This document shows, one piece after another, positions 17,145-25,158 of a DNA stretch of 36,928 nucleotides; position 1 is the stretch's first letter, and the number at the start of each line of letters is the position of its first letter. Source of the stretch: Boseongicola sp. SB0665_bin_10 (GTDB taxonomy: Bacteria > Pseudomonadota > Alphaproteobacteria > Rhodobacterales > Rhodobacteraceae); NCBI GenBank assembly GCA_009838075.1, contig VXSG01000122.1, forward strand, positions 1 through 36,928, read 5' to 3'. The notes below the pieces were generated by a model. The model was not told the origin of the DNA, made no database searches, and saw only the letters and a program-made list of their open reading frames with translations. Made by a program: the position numbers and the translations under genes.

Positions 17145-17554
17145 GGATTGACGGTCTCGACACCGGTGTCTTCGAAGTCATTGACGTTGCGCGTGGCAAC
17201 GGTCATGCCGTGCGAGCGGGCAATCGCGGCGATCTGGCCGTCGCCAAGCGGGACAATGCGACCGATGGAACGGCGCATGGCCGCAATGTTTGCATATTCC
17301 CGAGCAGCATCGCTGTCGAAGGGAAGCACACGGTCCTCGAACGCGTTTCGCAACATGCTCTCAATGTCCACCAATAGCGTATCCCGGCGTCGGCCCGCGG
17401 GCAGGATGGCAGCGCCATAGCGCAACTCCGCTTCGCCGACGGCAGAGAAAAACAAGGATTCCAAAGGCAGACCTGCGGCCCATCTCTCGACGGAGGGTTC
17501 CGGCGCTCTGCGGATCAACTCTGACACCACGTTGGTGTCAAGCAACACGTTCAT
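17129..17554 (-). CDS. fitB: PIN-domain toxin of a FitAB/VapBC system
   Basis: This 141-residue PIN-domain ribonuclease toxin has the expected acidic site: D6 in MNVLLDTNVVSELIR, E43 in EAELRYG, D105 in PLGDGQIAAIA and D126 in TRNVNDF. The 'DTNVVSEL' and 'PLGDGQIAAIAR' phrases place it with FitB/VapC toxins that cleave RNA and slow growth until neutralised. The ATG at 17554 follows AGGTGG. It lies 14 bp downstream of its antitoxin gene in one operon. Its 3' end overlaps the start of the truncated helicase relic by 16 bp. The assignment to the FitB branch rests on the pairing with a ribbon-helix-helix FitA-like antitoxin. Confidence 0.92.
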   Translation of the reverse strand: MNVLLDTNVVSELIRRAPEPSVERWAAGLPLESLFFSAVGEAELRYGAAILPAGRRRDTLLVDIESMLRNAFEDRVLPFDSDAAREYANIAAMRRSIGRIVPLGDGQIAAIARSHGMTVATRNVNDFEDTGVETVNPWTTA

Positions 17555-17568
17555 GGCCACCTGCCTGT

Positions 17569-17811
17569 TCAATCGAAGGATGGAGGCTCGCGTCCAGGTT
17601 CGCGCGCAGGCAATTCCAGATCCACCCCGTTGTTCGGCCCGAAGTGCGAGCGGATGATGCTCACGAGGTTCCGGGAATCCGGTCTTCGGCCAACCGCATC
17701 CCGCAGGATCCGCCGTGCCTCCTCTTCCATGGACCTGCCGCGGTCCGCCGCCCGAACCCGGAGGCGGGTCTTCACATCGTCGTCCAGATTGCGAATCGTG
17801 ATGCTTGCCAT
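17569..17811 (-). CDS. fitA: FitA-like ribbon-helix-helix antitoxin
   Basis: This 80-residue protein begins MASITIRNLDDDVKTRLRVR, the beta-strand plus helix of an Arc/FitA-type DNA-binding domain, followed by RSMEEEARRILRDAV as the second helix. The C-terminal part (about 50-80) would wrap the PIN toxin. FitA-type antitoxins neutralise the toxin and, with it, repress their own promoter, which should lie just upstream of 17811. An in-frame upstream ATG at 17889 is rejected because the extra residues match nothing in the family. Confidence 0.9.
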   Translation of the reverse strand: MASITIRNLDDDVKTRLRVRAADRGRSMEEEARRILRDAVGRRPDSRNLVSIIRSHFGPNNGVDLELPAREPGREPPSFD

Positions 17812-18039
17812 GTAATTGCGCTCCGTTCTTTGCAGGGCAATCGGCAATCCGTCGATTGCGGTGCAATCATACTGCCGAACCGCGGGCACGACGTCAACGC
17901 AGTCGTCCCCTGGAGGGCGTAGCCCAACTTTTTTGACTTCGGCCTTTTTTGCTCATTGTCTTGGTAGGCGTGTCGGGCGAGCGCGGCGCGAATCGGCCGA
18001 CGACTCGCTTTCAGCGGCATTGGGCAGGAAGCGCAAGTC
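17812..18039. other. intergenic DNA upstream of fitAB
   Basis: It holds the probable fitAB promoter. A short hairpin GGGC-GTA-GCCC (17915-17925) followed by AAC and six Ts resembles a weak plus-strand terminator. A second T6 run is at 17945. Confidence 0.3.
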
Positions 18040-18219
18040 ATGACGCAAGACGACAAGAACCACGTTCCTCGGCATCAGGACGCAGTGGCGTATCTGGAGG
18101 GTCTGGGAGAGGAGGGCGCGGCGGTGTTCCGCACGCGCGAGGGCTGCTACACACGGTATTGGCTGCAGTACGGCGAGTTGGCTCTGCGGAGACCTTGGGA
18201 AACGGCGCCGCACGATTGA
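18040..18219 (+). CDS. small hypothetical protein (59 residues)
   Basis: ATG at 18040 follows CAGGAAG at workable spacing and gives MTQDDKNHVPRHQDAVAYLE..., ending in an acidic, aromatic-rich part with YTRYWLQYGELALRRP. Third codon positions are strongly G/C, as in real genes here. I know no family for it. Its position between a toxin-antitoxin pair and another small broken ORF fits an accessory gene. Confidence 0.5.
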   Translation: MTQDDKNHVPRHQDAVAYLEGLGEEGAAVFRTREGCYTRYWLQYGELALRRPWETAPHD

Positions 18220-18642
18220 GACTCCCAGTCCGGGAGGCGGGTGCCCGTGTAGCTTGGCTCCGGTCGAGAGGCGGTTTCTGTCGGCCGAACTTCCAAGATC
18301 CGGCGAAGTGCCTTCGCGTCCGCAGGATCCAGAATCAGGACGCAGTGCCGTCTGGATTCGGTGACTGAGGTCGGGCACACCGCCAATGTGATCACGGGGA
18401 ATGGTTCAGAACCTTGGGCGAGTAGGCAAATGGCCATTTGTGCCTTGGCATTGGGCATTGTGGAGTTGGCGGTCTGGTTGCTCTCGGCGTGCAACGGGTG
18501 AGAACCGCGGACGGCGATCCGGCTGCGCGGCAGGGAAGGTCGTTAGAATTCCTGGTTGGGTCGAGGCTCCAACGGATTCCGGCAAGCCAGACGGCAAAGT
18601 TAACAACAGAATTGTTGCCAACAATTTCGTTGGAAGCGAGCC
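18220..18642. other. mostly unassigned stretch with a possible minus-strand small ORF
   Basis: The minus strand from about 18440 to 18147 reads MAICLLAQGSEPFPVITLAV and later CVLILDPADAKALRRILEV with fair codon use. It has no recognisable domain and overlaps the 59-residue ORF at its end, so I do not call it a gene. Confidence 0.3.
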
Positions 18643-18835
18643 ATGACCCGAAAGCGCGTGAGCAATTGGGTTGCGGAGCGGGGATGCATTCTTTGTCGCC
18701 CTAGCGGACAGCGGACGACCGATCGTGCTGGCGACCGTCGAGTTGCCGATGCTTGTGAAACAGTTGCTGGAGAACGAGACGGGGTGCGTGACGCTGGAAG
18801 GAAAGCGGGCGGCGGCGGGATCATTTTTCCTGTAA
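18643..18835 (+). pseudogene. small ORF with an apparent frameshift
   Basis: ATG at 18643 opens MTRKRVSNWVAERG. From about 18685 the protein-like sequence continues one frame over as DAFFVALADSGRPIVLATVE, then LLENETGCVTLEGKRAA, ending at a TAA (18833-18835). Joined, they would form a compact protein of about 64 residues; as written, neither half is complete. The break falls in a run of Gs (CGGGGA), a common site for slippage or sequencing error. Family unknown. Confidence 0.45.
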
Positions 18836-18895
18836 GAGCGGCAATTTCGGCGCTGCCCGGCGCCGGCTTCCTACAGGATCGACAGTGAGATGCGT

Positions 18896-19645
18896 CTAGG
18901 AAGCGTTCACATGGAATGCCAGGGCAAGCCAGCAAGCGCATTCGGCGACTTTCTGGGTCGCGCCGAGCACGTCGCCAGTCTGGCCGCCGACCTGCCGTTT
19001 CGCGAGCAGGAGCATGGACGCCGCAATCAATGCCGTCGCGAGAATCAGCTCTGGCACCGTCGCGAGCGCGGCGCACGTGGCGAATGCAATTGCAATCCAG
19101 AATCGCCAGCCCAAGGTCAGCACCGCGGCATGCCCGAGGCCGTCCGACCGGGCAGGCTGCAGAAGCGCCATGGGAACGAACATCGCGGCACGGCTGCAGG
19201 CGCCAATGGCGGCGAACCAGGCAAGTGCGCGCGCCTCCGCCGGCGCGGTTGCCATGGCACTGGCCGTAAGGACAAAAGTTGCAATCAGCGCGACCATGCC
19301 AAAGCTGCCAACCTGGCTGTCTCGCATGATCCGAAGCTTGTCGTCCCGTGACGTGCCGCCGCCAAACCCGTCAGCCACGTCGGCAAGCCCGTCCTCGTGA
19401 AGTGCTCCGGTTGCCAGAATCGCCGCGATCATTGCGAGAATCGCCGACGGCAGGGCAGGGAGCGCCAACGATGCGGCAAGATAGACAGATCCGGAGAAAA
19501 GCCCCACGGCGATGCCGACAATCGGGAAGGCCCATGCGGCGTTGCCGATCTCCGGTCGTTCGCCTGGCTCAATGCTGCATGGCAATCGGGTCAGGAAGGC
19601 GAAGGCAAGCTTGATCTCGATCCATCTCGCACGGGCCAAGTTCAT
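18896..19645 (-). CDS. cobS: adenosylcobinamide-GDP ribazoletransferase (cobalamin synthase)
   Basis: This 249-residue inner-membrane enzyme joins adenosylcobinamide-GDP to alpha-ribazole (or its phosphate) to complete the B12 nucleotide loop. The family signature HEDGLADVADGFGGG is present at about residues 88-102, with five to six hydrophobic segments around it. The start at 19645 overlaps the cobT stop (ATGA), which fixes it and indicates translational coupling in a cobU-cobT-cobS operon. This protein is CobV in the Pseudomonas denitrificans naming. Confidence 0.95.
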   Translation of the reverse strand: MNLARARWIEIKLAFAFLTRLPCSIEPGERPEIGNAAWAFPIVGIAVGLFSGSVYLAASLALPALPSAILAMIAAILATGALHEDGLADVADGFGGGTSRDDKLRIMRDSQVGSFGMVALIATFVLTASAMATAPAEARALAWFAAIGACSRAAMFVPMALLQPARSDGLGHAAVLTLGWRFWIAIAFATCAALATVPELILATALIAASMLLLAKRQVGGQTGDVLGATQKVAECACWLALAFHVNAS

Positions 19646-20655
19646 GCTTCGGCCACTCCCGCCTCCGCAAACGTCGCCATTCCGTTGTGGCAGGCCAGCG
19701 CGCTCTTGAGGATGCCAAGAGCCAGCGCCGCGCCCGTTCCCTCTCCTAGTTTCATGGAAAAGTCGAGGACGGGGTCCTTGCCCATGGCATCGATGAGCCT
19801 GCGATGTCCTGGTTCGGAACTTCGATGCCCGACCAGGCAGTGAGCCAACAGTTCTGGATCGACCGCGTGGAGCGGTGCTGTCGCGGCGGTGCAGATGTAG
19901 CCGTCCAGGATGACAGGGAGCCTGGCTTCCCGGGCGGAAAGCACGGCACCGCAGATGGCCGCCTGTTCCCGTCCGCCCAGTGCGGCCAACATGTCGAAGG
20001 GCGCCTTGTTGCCATGACGTTTCAAGCCTTCCTCGACCACGCGTGTCTTCCGGACAATGCCGTCCGCATCCGAACCGGTCCCAGGGCCGACCCAATCCCG
20101 GGCATCCCCGCCGAATGCCGCAGCGGACAGTGCAGCGGCAACGGTCGAGTTGCCAATGCCCATTTCGCCGAGAATCAGGATGTCCGCGTCAGCGTCCACG
20201 GCCTCGGCGCCGCGTTTCACGGCATCGAGGCAGTCTGCCTCGGTCATTGCAGGGCCTTGCGTGAAGTCTTCGGTGGGGCGGTCGAGGTCGAGGGCAATGA
20301 CCGACAGGACTGCGCCGTTCGCCTTGCAGAGCTGGTTGATCGCCGCGCCGCCAGCTTCGAAGTTGGCAACCATCTGGGCGGTCACCGCTTGCGGATACGG
20401 GTTGACGCCTTGGGCGCATATGCCGTGGTTGCCCGCGAAGACGAGGGCTTGGGCGGTCCCGATCTCGGGCTGGGGGGAACACTGCCAACCGGCCATGAAG
20501 ACCGCCAGGTCCTCGAGCTTTCCCAAGGCGCCTAGTGGCTTGGTGAGCCGGCCTTGCCGATCCAGTGCCGCTTTGGCGCTGCCGTGGTCGAAGGCGGGAA
20601 GCTCCTGCATCAGGCTGGCGATTTGATGCAGTGCTGTCACGCTAGCCAAAGGCAT
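19642..20655 (-). CDS. cobT: nicotinate-nucleotide--dimethylbenzimidazole phosphoribosyltransferase
   Basis: This 337-residue cytoplasmic enzyme makes alpha-ribazole phosphate, the lower-ligand nucleotide of cobalamin, from dimethylbenzimidazole and nicotinate mononucleotide. Seen: FAGNHGICAQGVNPYPQ, GEMGIGNSTVAAAL and the C-terminal KLGEGTGAAL carrying the catalytic glutamate (E305). Length is normal. It overlaps cobU upstream by 14 bp and cobS downstream by 4 bp. It is CobU in the Pseudomonas naming. A bluB gene for dimethylbenzimidazole synthesis is not in the window. Confidence 0.96.
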   Translation of the reverse strand: MPLASVTALHQIASLMQELPAFDHGSAKAALDRQGRLTKPLGALGKLEDLAVFMAGWQCSPQPEIGTAQALVFAGNHGICAQGVNPYPQAVTAQMVANFEAGGAAINQLCKANGAVLSVIALDLDRPTEDFTQGPAMTEADCLDAVKRGAEAVDADADILILGEMGIGNSTVAAALSAAAFGGDARDWVGPGTGSDADGIVRKTRVVEEGLKRHGNKAPFDMLAALGGREQAAICGAVLSAREARLPVILDGYICTAATAPLHAVDPELLAHCLVGHRSSEPGHRRLIDAMGKDPVLDFSMKLGEGTGAALALGILKSALACHNGMATFAEAGVAEA

Positions 20656-21160
20656 TGGGCTTGACCTTCAATGGATATCCGGCCACGGCCAGATACACCT
20701 CGTCCGCGGCATCGGCAATGGACTGATTCACGAGGCCCAGAGCGTCGCGGTAGTCGCGGGCTAGGGGGCTCGCAGGCACGATTCCCGAACCCACTTCGCC
20801 GGTGACAAGAATGACCGGGGATGTCTGGCGACGAAGCGTTCGGACGAGGTCTTCGACGGACCCTTGCCAATCGCGTTCATCCTCCATCAGGTTGGCCAGC
20901 CATAGCGTCAGGCAGTCGACGAGACGCGCCCCCTGGCCATCCGTGCCGTCCAGTGCGCCGACAAGATCGAGTGGCTCCTCAAGGGTCTTCCATTCCGGGC
21001 CGCGCCGCGCACGGTGTTCGGCGATGCGATCCGTCATTTCCGAATTTCTGGCACGGCAGGTGGCAATGTAGATCGCGGCGCCATCCCGCGTGGCCCAGCC
21101 TTCGGCAAGCCGGCTCTTTCCCGAACGTGCGCCGCCGGTAATGAGTATCGACATTCCCAT
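20642..21160 (-). CDS. cobU: adenosylcobinamide kinase / adenosylcobinamide-phosphate guanylyltransferase
   Basis: This 172-residue bifunctional enzyme phosphorylates adenosylcobinamide and then attaches GMP. The P-loop GGARSGKS is at residues 9-16 and a histidine at about 49 (AEHRARRGPEW) matches the guanylylated residue of the family. VDCLTLWLANLM and the DEVYLAVAGYPLKVK end are also typical. ATG at 21160 or the second ATG at 21154 could be used. It is the first gene of cobU-cobT-cobS and divergent from cobC across 50 bp, which must hold both promoters. It is CobP in the Pseudomonas naming. Confidence 0.95.
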   Translation of the reverse strand: MGMSILITGGARSGKSRLAEGWATRDGAAIYIATCRARNSEMTDRIAEHRARRGPEWKTLEEPLDLVGALDGTDGQGARLVDCLTLWLANLMEDERDWQGSVEDLVRTLRRQTSPVILVTGEVGSGIVPASPLARDYRDALGLVNQSIADAADEVYLAVAGYPLKVKPNAFG

Positions 21161-21210
21161 GGCCGCATGACATTGCAGAAATCCGTTGTGAAGAAAAGCG
21201 AGCGGGCGGC

Positions 21211-21792
21211 GTGTTCTCTTCCACCGATCTGGTCCTGATCCGCCATGCCGATGCCGACACCCGGGGACGCCTGTGCGGTCGTACGGATGTCGGGTTGGCG
21301 GAATCCTCAGTCAAGGACATGGTCGCACTTGCTCAATTGCTGCCGCCGGTCGACGAGATCTGGACCAGCCCGGCATTGCGTTGCCGGCTGACTGCGTCGC
21401 ACTTGTGGCCAATGGCACGCCTGCGGGAGGACGAGCGGCTGCAGGAGCAGGATTTCGGGGCCTGGGAGGGAAGGTCGCATGAGGACATTCCGGACTTGGG
21501 GGACCTTTCGCGCGCGGAAGTCGTGGACCTGCGGCCGGAAGGTGGCGAGAGTTTCGGAGATCTCTGCGAGCGTGTCATTCCGGCCCTCAGTGCCGTGGCC
21601 GAGATGACCGAGGAGGCCGGACCGGCTGTTGCGGTGACGCATGCAGGTGTCGTCCGCGCCGCGCTGTCGATGGTGCTGGGCGAAGAGACAGCAGGGCTTG
21701 CATTTGAAATCCGTCCTCTTTCGGTCACGCGCATCCGCTGCGCGCGCGGTTTGCCGCTTTCGGTGGCAGAGGTGAACTGGAGGCCTGCGTGA
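21211..21792 (+). CDS. cobC: histidine phosphatase, probable alpha-ribazole phosphatase
   Basis: This 193-residue protein belongs to the phosphoglycerate-mutase-like histidine phosphatases. The phosphorylated histidine is H12 in LIRHADAD; EQDFGAWEG (about 79-87) and VTHAGVVRA (H144) complete the site. In this setting it most likely removes the phosphate from alpha-ribazole 5'-phosphate or adenosylcobalamin phosphate (CobC of Salmonella). The start is a GTG at 21211; no in-frame ATG exists just upstream. Its stop overlaps the next gene's GTG start (GTGA). The family is certain; the substrate rests on context. Confidence 0.85.
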   Translation: MFSSTDLVLIRHADADTRGRLCGRTDVGLAESSVKDMVALAQLLPPVDEIWTSPALRCRLTASHLWPMARLREDERLQEQDFGAWEGRSHEDIPDLGDLSRAEVVDLRPEGGESFGDLCERVIPALSAVAEMTEEAGPAVAVTHAGVVRAALSMVLGEETAGLAFEIRPLSVTRIRCARGLPLSVAEVNWRPA

Positions 21793-22604
21793 GACCTGCA
21801 AATCGCGTCACGGGGCATTTCGGAGAGTGGTTGCAAGGCTTGCTCGGGCCGGACGGCCCCGTCGTGCTCGTGACGCTGCCATGCGAGACGCTCGGCGCCA
21901 GCATCTCCCTGGTACGGGCCGAAGGGAGACGTCCGGACCTTCCTTCGCTGCTGTCTCTTCCCGTGGTCGACTCGTTCCTGCGCGCCTTGGATGTCGATCC
22001 TCCAGAGGCGGACATTGAAGTGATCGCGGACACGAGGCCGGGCGCCGGAACCGGGATGTCGACAGCCATGCTGCTGGCGCTAGCAAGGGCCATGGGCATT
22101 GAAGCTTCACCGGAGGCATTGGCGAATGCGTGTCTCGAGGCCGAGGGTGCCGTCGACCCGCTGATGATGGACAGGCCGGAAACGCTGCTCTGGGCGTCAA
22201 GGGAAGCGCAGTCGGTGCGTTCAATGCCGCAACCGCCTGCGTTCGAGGTGGTTGGCGGGTTTCTTGGGCCGCCGATCCAGACGGTGCCGGACGACTCGCG
22301 ATTTGCCGACATTTCGGATCTTGTCCCGAACTGGATTGCGGCTGGAGAGGCGGGAGCCAGGGTTGAGCTTGCCCGCATTGCCACGGATTCGGCCGAGCGG
22401 ACAACGGCCTTGAGGGGCCCGGCGGAGGATCGCACGGAGTCTTTGGCGCAGGATCTCGATGCGCTCGGATGGTGCCGGGCGCATACTGGTTCCGCCAGAG
22501 GCATCCTGTTCGAGCCTGGCCACGTTCCGGCGGGGGCGGAAGACCGGTTGCGCGCCGAGGGCTACGCCGACGTGCTGCGCTTTGCCACGAGGGGCGCCGC
22601 ATGA
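21789..22604 (+). CDS. pduX: GHMP kinase, PduX-like L-threonine kinase
   Basis: This 271-residue protein has the layout of small GHMP kinases: an N-terminal GHFGEWLQG opening, an ATP-binding loop RPGAGTGMSTAM (83-94) and C-terminal GxLFxPG-like turns. In cobalamin clusters this family phosphorylates L-threonine to O-phosphothreonine, the precursor of the aminopropanol phosphate linker. The next two genes (cbiB, cobD) use that product, supporting the call. It starts with GTG overlapping the cobC stop, and its own stop overlaps the cbiB ATG. The gene symbol is by analogy; substrate specificity is inferred. Confidence 0.8.
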   Translation: MRPANRVTGHFGEWLQGLLGPDGPVVLVTLPCETLGASISLVRAEGRRPDLPSLLSLPVVDSFLRALDVDPPEADIEVIADTRPGAGTGMSTAMLLALARAMGIEASPEALANACLEAEGAVDPLMMDRPETLLWASREAQSVRSMPQPPAFEVVGGFLGPPIQTVPDDSRFADISDLVPNWIAAGEAGARVELARIATDSAERTTALRGPAEDRTESLAQDLDALGWCRAHTGSARGILFEPGHVPAGAEDRLRAEGYADVLRFATRGAA

Positions 22605-23545
22605 GCGCGGTCGCAATGCTCATCGCGCTTGCGCTGGACGTGGCGATCGGTTGGCCGGATTGGCTCTATCGCCGAATCGGGCACCCCGTGGGCTGGATGG
22701 GGCGGGCGATTGCCAAGGCGGATCTTCGTCTCAATCGGAGCGAATTGCGGGACGCCGTCCGCAAGCGGAACGGCATCGCGGTTGCACTTGCCGTGACTGC
22801 CGCCACGGGCGGCCTTGCATGGTGCGTCACCCTGGTGCTGCCCGACGGGCTTCTGGGCATGGCGATCACGGGCGTGCTGGCCTGGCCTTTCCTGGCCGCG
22901 CGATCGCTCGACGAGCATGTTCGGGCAGTTGCGGATCCGCTCGCGGACAATGATGTATCCGGTGCGCGGGAGGCCGTCTCGAAGATTGTCGGCCGGGACC
23001 CGGCGATGCTGGATTCGCCCGCCATGGCGCGGGCATCGCTGGAAAGTCTTGCCGAGAACGCCTCCGATGGGGTCGTGGCCCCTCTTTTTTGGGGAACAAT
23101 CTTCGGATTGCCGGGCATCGCCGCGTACAAGGCGGTCAACACGCTCGACTCGATGATCGGACATCGAACTGTCCGGCACGAGGCGTTCGGCTGGGCTTCC
23201 GCGCGGATCGACGACCTGGCCAATCTCGTTCCGGCGCGGTTGACCGCGGTTCTGCTTGCCTGCGTTTCCGGTGCGTTGTGTCGCGTTCTCCGGAACGTGT
23301 TTCGGGACGCTCGTCGCCACCGCTCGCCCAATGCAGGCTGGCCCGAAGCAGCCATGGCGGGCGCGCTTCATGTGAAGCTCTCCGGGCCGCGAACCTATGC
23401 AGGTCATGCTGGCCCGGGCGGCGACCCATTCCTGAATCCCGATGGCAACGATCCGGGTCCGGAGGACATCGAGGCCGGAATTCGCCTCTATCGCAAGGCA
23501 GTTTTGCTGGCGGCCGTGCTTTTGGTCCTGCTGGCGGTGCTGTAG
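22601..23545 (+). CDS. cbiB: adenosylcobinamide-phosphate synthase
   Basis: This 314-residue inner-membrane protein attaches aminopropanol (phosphate) to adenosylcobyrate. It opens with LALDVAIGWPDWLYRRIGHPVGWMG, characteristic of CbiB/CobD, and contains ESLAENASDGVVAPLFWG and AYKAVNTLDSMIGHR, the two strongly conserved family blocks, plus several hydrophobic segments. The ATG at 22601 overlaps the previous gene's stop (ATGA). It is called CobD in the Pseudomonas system, not to be confused with the decarboxylase that follows 9 bp downstream. Confidence 0.95.
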   Translation: MSAVAMLIALALDVAIGWPDWLYRRIGHPVGWMGRAIAKADLRLNRSELRDAVRKRNGIAVALAVTAATGGLAWCVTLVLPDGLLGMAITGVLAWPFLAARSLDEHVRAVADPLADNDVSGAREAVSKIVGRDPAMLDSPAMARASLESLAENASDGVVAPLFWGTIFGLPGIAAYKAVNTLDSMIGHRTVRHEAFGWASARIDDLANLVPARLTAVLLACVSGALCRVLRNVFRDARRHRSPNAGWPEAAMAGALHVKLSGPRTYAGHAGPGGDPFLNPDGNDPGPEDIEAGIRLYRKAVLLAAVLLVLLAVL

Positions 23546-23554
23546 AAGCCGTCC

Positions 23555-24511
23555 ATGCGCGATCACGGGGGCAATCTCGATACGGCCATGGCCAGGTGGG
23601 GCGGCGGGCCCGAGGAGTGGATCGACCTCTCGACCGGCATCAATTCGAGCCCCTATCCGTTGCCCGGGTTCGATGGTCGTGCCTGGACCGACCTGCCGAT
23701 GCGCGCCGACTTGGAATTGCTGCGCGAAACGGCCCGCATGGCTTACGACTGCGTGGCAGGAGTGTTGCCCGTCGCTGGCGCACAGGCTGCAATCCAGATG
23801 ATTCCCGTGTCCTGCAAGCACGGGCTGGTGCGGGTGCTCGGCCCGACCTACAATGAGCATGCGGCGAGTTTCGCGCGAAGCGGATGGACGGTCGAGACCG
23901 TTGAGCGTCCGACCGCGCTCGCTGGAGCGGACGCTGCCGTCGTGGTCAATCCGAACAATCCGGACGGACGAATCCTTGCGCCGGAGCAGTTGCGAGCCAT
24001 CGCGACCCGGGTCGGGCTTCTCGTTGTGGACGAGAGCTTTGCCGATGCTCGCCCGGACATTTCCCTGGCGCGGGAGATTCCAGACAACACGCTCGTGCTG
24101 CGGTCTTTCGGCAAGTTTTACGGGCTCGCCGGCCTCCGCCTTGGATTCGTTCTCGGCAGCGAGGTCCGTCTGGCGGCCCTGGCCGAACTGGCGGGCCCTT
24201 GGCCCGTTTCGGGAGTCGCGATCCGTGTCGGGCAGGTGGCGCTTGCCGATGGTGCATGGCGCAAGGCGACGACGGCAAGGCTTGCAAGGGATGCGGGAAG
24301 ACTTGACGACCTTGCCAGGACAGGAGGTTGGGAGGTGGTCGGTGGAAGCGAGCTGTTCCGGCTTTATCGGGTGGCCGATGCCGACGACGTGCAGGTGCAA
24401 CTCGCCTCGGCGCGGGTCTGGAGCAGGACGTTCCCCTATTCGAAAGACTGGTTGCGCCTGGGAATTCCCGGCCCGGATCACTGGCCGCGCGTGGAAACAG
24501 CTCTCCTATGA
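23555..24511 (+). CDS. cobD: threonine-phosphate decarboxylase (PLP-dependent)
   Basis: This 318-residue cytoplasmic fold-type I aminotransferase-like enzyme decarboxylates L-threonine O-3-phosphate to aminopropanol phosphate. The N-terminus HGGNLDTAMARWG is typical of CobD. PNNPDG (133-138), VVDESF with D159, and SFGKFYGLAGLRLG with the PLP lysine K187 complete the site. It is the last gene of cobC-pduX-cbiB-cobD. At 318 residues it is somewhat shorter than many homologues (around 330-360), but no catalytic element is missing. It is called CobC in the Pseudomonas naming. Confidence 0.93.
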   Translation: MRDHGGNLDTAMARWGGGPEEWIDLSTGINSSPYPLPGFDGRAWTDLPMRADLELLRETARMAYDCVAGVLPVAGAQAAIQMIPVSCKHGLVRVLGPTYNEHAASFARSGWTVETVERPTALAGADAAVVVNPNNPDGRILAPEQLRAIATRVGLLVVDESFADARPDISLAREIPDNTLVLRSFGKFYGLAGLRLGFVLGSEVRLAALAELAGPWPVSGVAIRVGQVALADGAWRKATTARLARDAGRLDDLARTGGWEVVGGSELFRLYRVADADDVQVQLASARVWSRTFPYSKDWLRLGIPGPDHWPRVETALL

Positions 24512-24529
24512 TGACTTTTCCCGAGCTGC

Positions 24530-24690
24530 GCGCCGGAAACGCCAGCCGGTTGATCGCCAGAATGCCGTCCAGTTCGAGATGCGCCCCCATGTACCGAGCG
24601 ACTTCGTCTGGGGCGCATCCACGAATTCAACCGTTGCAAAGCCATTGGCCGATTCTGTCGCGGAGGCCGTGGGGCAAGTCCGTTCGAGGG
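24530..24690 (-). pseudogene. relic of a second cobQ 3' end
   Basis: The minus strand reads ATESANGFATVEFVDAP and, after a one-base frame change near 24615, DEVARYMGAHLELDGILAIN. This aligns with the end of the intact CobQ ([36 protein letters not shown]). The nucleotide match is also visible between 24560-24612 and 25176-25228. No glutamine amidotransferase core is present upstream. It is a truncated, frameshifted copy in the same orientation as cobQ; boundaries are approximate. Confidence 0.7.
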
Positions 24691-25158
24691 CAGGTCTGGC
24701 AACAGCCGGATTTGTGCAGCAAGGCAGATTGAAGCTTGCATCCAAGCCGGTCATCTCTTGCGTCCAATGCCAGCACGATTTCCGATGCAGTGGGAAAGTG
24801 CAGATAGAACACTTCGAAGGGTCGGAACTTGTCGACCCCGAGAGTTCGCTTCCGCGCCTCGCACGGCTGAGGAGTTCGCCACGACAGTTGGTCTCGGAAG
24901 GAACGCGCCCCAGCGCCGTGAGCAGGTTCAGTCAGCCATGGCGCAGCATCGTTTGCGCGAGCTGATCGAGGTGCTTGACAAGGTGGCGCCACGCCTTGGC
25001 TCGGAACTCTTGGCTCATGCCTGATGTCGATCACGCACCTGTCGGGCTTCGATGGGCGATTCGCGATCCAGTGCGCGCGCGAAGGCAGGCCGCAGCATGT
25101 GCTGCCATATGTCGACGCCGTGAATTCGGGTGTCTATGCGTGAAGCCGCCCAGAGCAG
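24691..25158. other. decayed DNA between the cobQ relic and cobQ
   Basis: No intact gene. A 28-codon minus-strand frame at about 24939-25022 (MSQEFRAKAWRHLVKHLDQL...) reads like protein but is unassigned. This stretch probably continues the decayed copy or a deleted neighbour. Confidence 0.35.

Noticed and set aside
22562-24481. A 639-codon open frame on the minus strand
   Set aside because: It lies opposite cbiB and cobD, which have full family signatures; the minus-strand product is arginine- and glycine-rich with no domain, a shadow of high-GC codons.
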